Shown here piece by piece: positions 57,720 to 64,000 of a stretch of DNA of 64,000 nucleotides; positions within the stretch are counted from its first letter, which is position 1, and every line of letters begins with the position of its first letter. The stretch covers positions 100,571,616 through 100,635,615 of the forward strand of contig CM041294.1 of NCBI GenBank assembly GCA_023052935.1, read 5' to 3'. The translations under genes were made by a program, and so were the position numbers. The DNA is from Piezodorus guildinii. Lineage: Eukaryota; Arthropoda; Insecta; Hemiptera; Pentatomidae. The notes below the pieces were generated by a model. It was not told the origin of the DNA. It made no database searches and worked only from the letters and a program-made list of their open reading frames with translations.

Positions 57720-58031
57720 AAAAATGGAATTTATTCCTCTTCAATTCATTATGAGACCAATGACCTCGATCAAGCAGGTGGAGTGGAAAGGGAGAAGAGA
57801 GCCATCTACGAGAAATGCGCCCCTTTCCTAAAAGAAAAGTTCCGCGAGACATTTGGCGAGAGACAGTTTTCCGTTAGAGGTCTACGGTTTGGGTCTCGCG
57901 GAGCGATCCCTGGAAGCACAAGGAGATTTTTGGAAGACCTGGGTGTCGATATAAGAGATATAACGGTGTTAGCAGAAAACGTGATTTTGGACTCCCTGGG
58001 GATTATCCACCATAACCTGTATGACAATTAA
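57720..58031 (+). pseudogene. LINE-type C-terminal fragment (SRGAIP motif)
   Basis: An open frame (57,783-58,031, with matching sequence from about 57,720) encodes YEKCAPFLKEKFRE, FGSRGAIPGSTRRFLEDLG and ITVLAENVILDSLGI. Similar endings with a GSRGAIP-type motif occur at the C-terminus of certain non-LTR retrotransposon proteins, possibly those with a restriction-like endonuclease. No reverse-transcriptase blocks are next to it. The assignment rests on recalled motif resemblance and the clade is uncertain. Confidence 0.55.
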
Positions 58032-58604
58032 ATGGTGAATGTGATTATATTTCGATCATGTAATGTGCGCACCAAAGGTCAAAATTTACAATAGAGTGGT
58101 AAAGAGAAATAAAATAAAATAATGTAAATAGCTAAAAGAGAAAATAAAAAATTGCAAATATTATAAATTTGTATTAGAATAGGAAAAAAAATATAAAAAA
58201 ATAAAAAATAATTGAAAATGTATGTGAAATATGTCCAACGGATTGATGAAGTATGCTGTGTTATTATAGAAGCAACCCGATGTATTTGGGCAGCATTGCC
58301 AAATAAATTATGCATTTCTCTCTCTGAATCGTTAATTACATGTGATTGATTACATCGTATTATACTGTTTTTATTAATAATATATATTTTTTTAAATCTT
58401 CCTTTTATTTCAATAAATTCATTCTTTTTATTTCAAATCGGCTCTACATGCCCTTCACTAGTATAATGTTAGTTTTGCATGCTACTATCCTCTGTCGAAC
58501 TCATTTCAAGAACTCATTTGATGGAGATAAGGGTTCACATCGTTATGCTTTTTTCTTTTGCTTGCAAAATAACATGTTGTTTTTTACAATATAAATGAAT
58601 TTTT

Positions 58605-59865
58605 ACTTTCACTCACCAGTATATGAAATATAAATTAAGGGAATATATTACAAATTGTGAAAATTTTCGAATTCCGGTTTTCAGAGGAAATACACGTTTT
58701 AGGGTTTCCTGAGTCCAATTAACTAAGTCCTGAAAAAAGGTGTGCGTGTATGATAAGTCTAGCACGAAAACGAAAAGTGGTAAAAAACTGATATTTCATA
58801 TTTAAGGAAACTATATGCCCGAGAGAAAGAAAAAGAAATACAACTAAATACAAGTGTGTTAATAAAAACCGGTAAAGAAATAGGATTCGAATTAAATACC
58901 GATAAGACGAAGTATATGATTAGTAGCAGAAACGGTGTCGATCTTGGTGATATTGATGTATCAGGTCATACTTTTGAACACGTAGAGAAATTCAAGTATT
59001 TAGGTTCAATTATAACTAGAAAAAATGAAATCCAGGAAGAAATAAAGTTCCGGTTAAAGGTGGGAAATGCGTGTTATTATTCAGTTGCTAAGTTACTTAG
59101 TTCGCGGCTTCTATCTAAAAACTTAAGGATTAGAATTTATAAAACTATTATTCTTCCAACGGTTCTTTACGGATGTGAAACGTGGCCGCTTACTTTGAAG
59201 GATGAACAACGGCTTAAGGTTTTCGAAAATAACGTATTGCGTAAAATATTTGGTCCGAAGAGAGATGAGGCCACTGGGGAGTTTAGAAGGTTGCACAACG
59301 CGGAATTGCGGAACTTGCATCCTGTGAATATAACTGAGCTGATTGCATCGCGGAGACTCAAATGGGCGAGTAAACTTGTTGGGCTCGATGACGAGCGGAT
59401 TCCGAGAAAATTGGTATTTGCTGATCCGACTGGTAGGCGTCCGAAAGGTAGGCCGAAGCTGAGATGGGAGGATTGCGTTAAGGCTGATCTCGGGAGCTTG
59501 GGCTTGAATGGTCAACATTGGACGAGTCTGTGTAGGCGGAATTTGGTGGTATCGGCATCGAACCTTCGGGTTCGCTAAGCCTATTTTTATTTATTATATG
59601 CCCGAGATGTTACAGCAATGGTTTCACTAAAATCGGATGTCTGAAAGTCCTACTTCATAGTATGCATTCGGCACGTTTGTACAATTTTCTAAAAAACAGC
59701 TCTAACGATTTTGATTAAGCTTCCTCTATCGATGTATAATTTAATGAGCTTTAATATCGTGTAGGTCTCATTCTGATAGAAATAGTCTGACAGAGCTTAA
59801 ATGCTAATATTTTAATATTTCCTTCCTCTAAAGTACCTTTAATCTTGTACATTCCAAAAGATTAA
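58605..59865 (+). repeat. repeat X copy 10, interrupted by an RTE LINE
   Basis: It begins TTTTTACTTTCACTCACC and proceeds through AGTCTAGCACGAAAACGAAA. After the LINE it resumes at TATATGCCCGAGATGTTACA and runs to the TACCTTTAATCTTGTACATT block. The distal end of X is lost. Confidence 0.88.
58825..59594 (+). mobile_element. recent 5'-truncated RTE-type LINE, 13-bp target duplication
   Basis: Exact duplications TATATGCCCGAGA at 58,812-58,824 and 59,595-59,607 define both ends. The ORF at 58,856-59,578 (240 codons) is uninterrupted. It contains the reverse-transcriptase thumb (LNTDKTKYMI, FKYLGSIIT, LPTVLYGCETW, ENNVLRKIFGPKRDE) and the C-terminal domain ending in CRRNLVVSASNLRVR. The palm with YADD is absent, so it is non-functional. 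Nearly identical to the 3' part of 15,340-16,565; it keeps the frame that copy lost, so the source family was active recently. Confidence 0.95.
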
Positions 59866-59869
59866 CCAT

Positions 59870-60140
59870 ATGTCTCCCGCTCCATATTTTAAAAATATGT
59901 GACAGTTAATAAACATGGAATAATCATTAAATGTATACATCAGTTAAAGTTATTTTTGAAGCGGTTACTCATAAGATAAAGCGGATTATACATAACATAA
60001 ATAAATATTTTTTTTATGCATTGATTAAAAAGAAATGGAAAAAAGATCATACATTTTGTTGGATAGATTTATTTCTTCATTAACAAATATTCCACATAAC
60101 CATGCGGTATCAAATTTTTAGGATATTTTGTTTGTTTATT
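59870..60140. other. unannotated AT-rich sequence
   Basis: Nothing recognisable. Confidence 0.4.
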
Positions 60141-60144
60141 CACT

Positions 60145-60440
60145 TAACGCCACTTCATGCCTGCTACTGTGGCTTGTTCGCCAATGCTACTGTGGTAATC
60201 CTATTTTTTTCTTATTCAGGTTTAATTAGGATAGGGATATTTAACGAGTGTTTGACATCACCAATACTCGGAACTACCAGTCTCCAGAGAAGCACAGTAT
60301 AGCAAAAGATTGTTTACTTCCATAAAAAAAAAAAAATATATAAGGCCATCTGCCAGGTTTAAAACCGCGATTTTGTGCATAAAGTCAATATACTAGCCTC
60401 TATACCGCAGGTTTCCATTTCAGGGAAGGCGTGTACTTGG
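60145..60440 (-). mobile_element. SINE family B, inverted copy
   Basis: The minus-strand copy ends at TTCACTTAACGCCACTTC (60,140-60,157). The B-box region appears reversed as AGGTTTAAAACC near 60,355. It aligns block by block with 12,460-12,740. Confidence 0.75.
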
Positions 60441-60599
60441 TCGTTGGATCTCCATGAGTCTATTAGAAAAACGCTTCAAATTATTACACAATGTTTTATT
60501 ATTTACGTTATAACAATGTATATAGCTGTTTAGCCAAATAACTTATAGGTGATTTGGCATTGTTTAAACAAAAAAAAAATGGTATTAATCAATTCGCGC

Positions 60600-60780
60600 G
60601 GAGCACGGGAACAGGCAGATTTTTTAAATTAATTCATTATTTACAAGCTACGTATCTTGAAACGTAATACCTCAAATTTTGGGATAATCATATGTAAGTA
60701 TCAAAATCAGTCTAGTGGTTTAAAAGGAGTTTGCGGAAACCAAAATCACGTTATCATTTTATATAAATAGAGATATTCTA
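60600..60780. repeat. dispersed-repeat tail fragment
   Basis: It has the CTACGTATCTTGAAACGTAA and CCTCAAATTTTGGG blocks seen in repeat D tails. The AGGAGTTTGCGGAAACCAAA phrase, also near 13,262, follows. Confidence 0.5.
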
Positions 60781-60831
60781 TTACCGTATAAAACTTCATC
60801 ATTTTTTTTTTAAACTTCATGCATAAATAAT

Positions 60832-62006
60832 TTTTTTTTTCAACAATATCAATCTTTATTTATATAGCATACATCTGCACAGTTTTTAAAAACATTGATT
60901 GGAAATCCATTACAATGCGCTACTTATTTGGTAAAATTTATTTTTTACATCAATTGTTTTTATTGTTGGTAAAAATTAGAAGAACCCAACTAAGAAAAGA
61001 AAACGGAAAAGGAAACTAAAAAAAAAAAAGATATAATCAGATAGAAATAAAAATAAATAATTAAACATAATTATAGTTATTAAAATCATATGATGGAATT
61101 GAGTAATTTAGAATTTTATAACAGTATATGTTTAGTTCTCTTATGTCTATATTTAGGGGTTGATAGTTTAGTATAAATACCAATTTGTTTTATCGTGGTA
61201 TCGTCTGTCAGTTGGCATTTTGAGAAAAATGATTGAGTTTGTTGGTGTATAAATTCTTGTATTGTAGGGATGTCTCGATCTTTGTGCATGGTAGTTATTT
61301 TCGTGTATGGTGGATAATTATTAATTATTCTTAGGCATCTATTTTGTAGTACTTGCAATTTTTTAATATGTGTTTTGCTTGTGAGACTCCAGACTGGGCA
61401 TGCATATGTAATTATAAGTCTGATAACAGATTTATATAAAATTAGTTTGTTTTTTGGTGTTAATTTTGAATGTTTATTAAAATAGGGGTACATTTTATAT
61501 AATAATTTACGGGCACTATTTATTTTATTGTCTAAGTGACGTTTGAAAAGTAGTTTATGGTCCAGGGTGACTCCTGAATACTTAACGTATTTTGAAATGG
61601 CTATTGCTAAGCTATTGAGTTGTATAGTAGAGGGAAGATTGGGTCTGCGTTTTGTAAATATTATTGCTTCAGTTTTTTCTGTGTTGGTTTTTAGTCCCCA
61701 CTGACTCAGGTATTTATTGGTTTTAATGAAAGCTTCTTTTAGTCTTTTAGTGATAGCGGATATTCTAAATGAGGATGCTAGAATTGCAGTATCGTCGGCA
61801 AATAGTGCAATTTTTGTTTTGCTGTTTTTGGGGATATCGTTGATAAATAAATTAAATAATAGAGGGCTAAGGCGTGATCCTTGAGGTAATCCAGTCTTAG
61901 TGTACCTTTTTGTCGAACAGCAGTTGTTTAATGAAACACAGAAAGATCTGTTATTTATAAAGGAGGCAATTAGTAGTATTAGGTATCTAGGAAAATTATA
62001 TTGAAT
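60832..62006 (-). mobile_element. recent 5'-truncated Jockey LINE with intact partial ORF2
   Basis: Exact target duplications ATGCATAAATAAT lie at 60,819-60,831 and 62,007-62,019, and a T-run at the left end is the poly(A) tail. The minus-strand ORF (61,116-62,012) is open for 298 codons and its first two come from the target site. It carries KTGLPQGSRLSPLLFNLFIN, the catalytic FADDTAIL, LNTEKTEAIIF-type and VKYSGVTLDHKL motifs, the thumb (LYKSVIRLIITYACPVW) and a C-terminus RHKRTKHILL. The endonuclease and first palm motifs are lost to truncation, so it cannot move by itself. Absence of stops and exact duplications indicate a young insertion. Confidence 0.93.
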
Positions 62007-62019
62007 ATGCATAAATAAT

Positions 62020-63540
62020 ATTTAATTTCTTAAAATAGAGTTTCTCCATAAAAATAATACATTTTTATGATGTGTATATTACACATGTTCCTTTTGATAT
62101 AACTTTATCATTTATTTTTTTATTTTTATTTTAAATAATATTTAATGATATTATAGGATTTTAAATAAAGTAATATTAGATATTAATATTCTAATTTATA
62201 AAAAAAAAAAAAATCATTCCTTCCTCTCTTCCGTTACTTTCGCGAACTCTCATAAGAGTTCACTTTCAGGAATTTTCTCCTATCTCTTCTCTCCGCTTTT
62301 AGAGCTGCCTTAAGATAATTATGGGTCATTGTAATTCAGTTAATCTACTTTTAAATTCTATTTTTGGTCTAGGTTATACATCTGTACTTCATTTTAACCT
62401 TTTCGATTTTAACTAGATGTTCTTCGGCAATTATCATATTTTAAATTTCTGCCCATTTATTTTGAGCTGAAGAAGTGTATGTTATGTTCTATCCTTATTT
62501 CCCACGACCTCTTATAATAGTAAAGTCGACAATGATACACTCGAAAACGAGAAAGAATGAAAAATACGAACAATAATGAGCTGTGACTTACATGGAATTA
62601 TTTTGGAACACGCACTAAAATCGATCTGAGGACCTATTCCGTTACCAGATGCTGGCTGAAAGACGACCTTCAGATACCGATCATTCATCAGGGATCAGTC
62701 AAAGAAGTATGTCGATCGGCACTCTATACAAAAACAGGTCATAGCTCATCCTCGGTTAACTTTGTGTTTTCTTGTGAGGAGAGTCATTGTTTATTGTGCA
62801 CTTCGTAATCGATAGTTTATATATAGTGCAGAAACTGCGATTTTTTTCTTTGTTTTTAATTATCCTCTATTGCACAATGTAATGTAATTATCAGTATGAT
62901 TCTTAAGTACAGAGGTCTCAACGAAGACAAAACTTAAACTGGTTGGTCTCATAAAAACTCATAACATAATTATTTGAATGGAAATATCAACTATCTCGGT
63001 TTAAAAAATAACTATACCCGGTTAAATCAGATACTTTTTAAATACACTCCACATTTCTTACGAAATAAAACAGGCATAAACATTATAAGCAGTTGCATAA
63101 TGGAGTAACCCCTTGCCATCTAAGTGCGGGCCTCCTCCTGTTTTACAAATTATGCAACAACACATTATATTTTTTAACTATCCAGTTCTTTAACAGTTTC
63201 TGTCTTTTATTAATTTTTTTTTCTTCAAATAATGCGTTCTTCATCAGTTAAACTCAATTTTAAGATATGCTCATTGTTTAGATAAATGCGATAACATATA
63301 CTGCATTGTGTGAACGGCGCTACGGTTATACATATCCCGCAACGCACAATTGTCTAAAGTAAAAAATAATATTACACGGTCCCTGAAAACTTTTTTATAT
63401 AATACGATTATTATATTTATTTATTTAAAATTGTTTTTGGCTGTAAAATTGGTATTTGCCATCTTAAAAAAACAAAAAAAAAAACAGTTTACAATAAGCA
63501 AATGTGTCAGCTTCCGAAATAATATTTTAATTCAAAGCAA
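62020..63540. other. unannotated AT-rich sequence
   Basis: No gene, SINE or shared repeat is recognised. Confidence 0.4.
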
Positions 63541-63544
63541 CTGT

Positions 63545-64000
63545 AGGCCACCGCCTCAAGTGTTAGGGCAGATGGGTTCATGTTGTAAGTCAATCTGTTC
63601 AAAATTTTTGTAATATTGTGTGGCAGTATCCGAAATTTTGAGTAAGTCCAAATCCTTGTGAAGTACTTTGTTTGTCACATAAAATGGTGCATCCACGATT
63701 TTTCGTAATATTTCTGATTAGAAAGACAGTATTATTTGGATGTTGGAGGTTCTTCCTGAGCCCCATAGCTCTATCCCGTATCTCCATAAGAGTTGATCAG
63801 TACTTTGTAAATAGTAATTTTTGTTTTCAAAGATAATTTTGATCGTTTGTCAAATAGCCTGGATAATAGCCCAAATCGTCTGTTCAGCTGTTTTATCTTA
63901 ATTCTAATGTGAGTCCTCAATGTCAGTCTTTTGTCTAAGTGCAGTCCCAAATTTCGTATTTCTTCTGAGGTTAGAATAGGTATATCCTGGAAATAAACTG
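63545..64000 (-). pseudogene. decayed Jockey ORF2 C-terminus, runs off the window
   Basis: Minus-strand frames with stops and shifts read NLGLHLDKRLTLRTHI-like near 63,900-63,960. Next come LNRRFGLLSRLFDKRSKL near 63,840-63,900, a degraded YGxELWG region near 63,770, and a C-terminal block (YVTNKVLHKDLGL-like) near 63,650. These correspond in order to the thumb and C-terminus of Jockey reverse transcriptases. The 5' part lies beyond the window. Confidence 0.75.

Noticed and set aside
1..64000. CRISPR array, bacterial operon or integrated virus
   Set aside because: No regularly spaced short repeats, no operon-like gene packing and no viral capsid, envelope or polymerase motifs were seen; all reverse transcriptases are of non-LTR type.

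Overview
The window is AT-rich, intron-containing, transposon-dense nuclear DNA of an animal, almost certainly an arthropod and most likely an insect. The evidence is short introns with GT-AG borders, a metazoan polypeptide GalNAc-transferase, mariner/Tc1 remnants, Jockey/RTE/CR1-like LINE pieces and several tRNA-derived SINE families. I cannot assign the order or species.

Only two host genes can be supported. The first is a polypeptide N-acetylgalactosaminyltransferase (GalNAc-T/pgant family) on the + strand, about 23,993-33,730. Ten coding exons join in phase through the catalytic domain and the C-terminal ricin-type lectin domain. The 5' exon(s) for the cytosolic tail and membrane anchor were not found. 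The second is a two-exon Myb/SANT-like DNA-binding protein on the - strand (40,140-41,739). Its exon 1 carries an apparent one-base frameshift, and its intron is mostly filled by a dispersed repeat. A short unrecognised ORF at about 48.2-48.4 kb may be a third, partial gene.

Layout. 0-5.3 kb: LINE reverse-transcriptase fragments, a SINE, and one copy of a ~0.9-kb non-coding repeat (here 'repeat X') interrupted by a LINE and by an internally deleted mariner. 5.3-13.5 kb: SINEs, simple repeats and a second long repeat built of degenerate monomers ('repeat D'). 13.6-18 kb: a Tc1 remnant, an RTE-type LINE and a second mariner remnant. 18-23.7 kb: SINEs, a foldback element and a Jockey fragment in otherwise featureless AT-rich DNA. 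24-34 kb: the GalNAc-T gene, with a decayed LINE in its last intron. 34.6-39 kb: a perfect 105-bp palindrome, a 212-bp tandem duplication and another X copy. 40-44.4 kb: the Myb/SANT gene and a CR1/Jockey-like LINE with a long open frame. 45-60 kb: a nest of X copies, most of them hit by other transposons with readable target-site duplications (TSDs), including a 4-copy tandem array grown inside one X copy. 60-64 kb: a SINE, a recent Jockey insertion with an intact partial ORF, and a decayed Jockey 3' end running off the window.

The most unusual signal is a small structured motif seen about ten times in 64 kb: a CTGATGA-like box, a short GC-rich hairpin, then GAAAC(GTC). It resembles the hammerhead-ribozyme core reported in Penelope-like retroelements. 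In three places two copies of the same subtype face each other in inverted orientation, with 7 bp, ~0.2 kb or ~1.7 kb between them; one of these is the perfect palindrome. Whether the motif is catalytic is unproven, and most copies depart from the canonical core.
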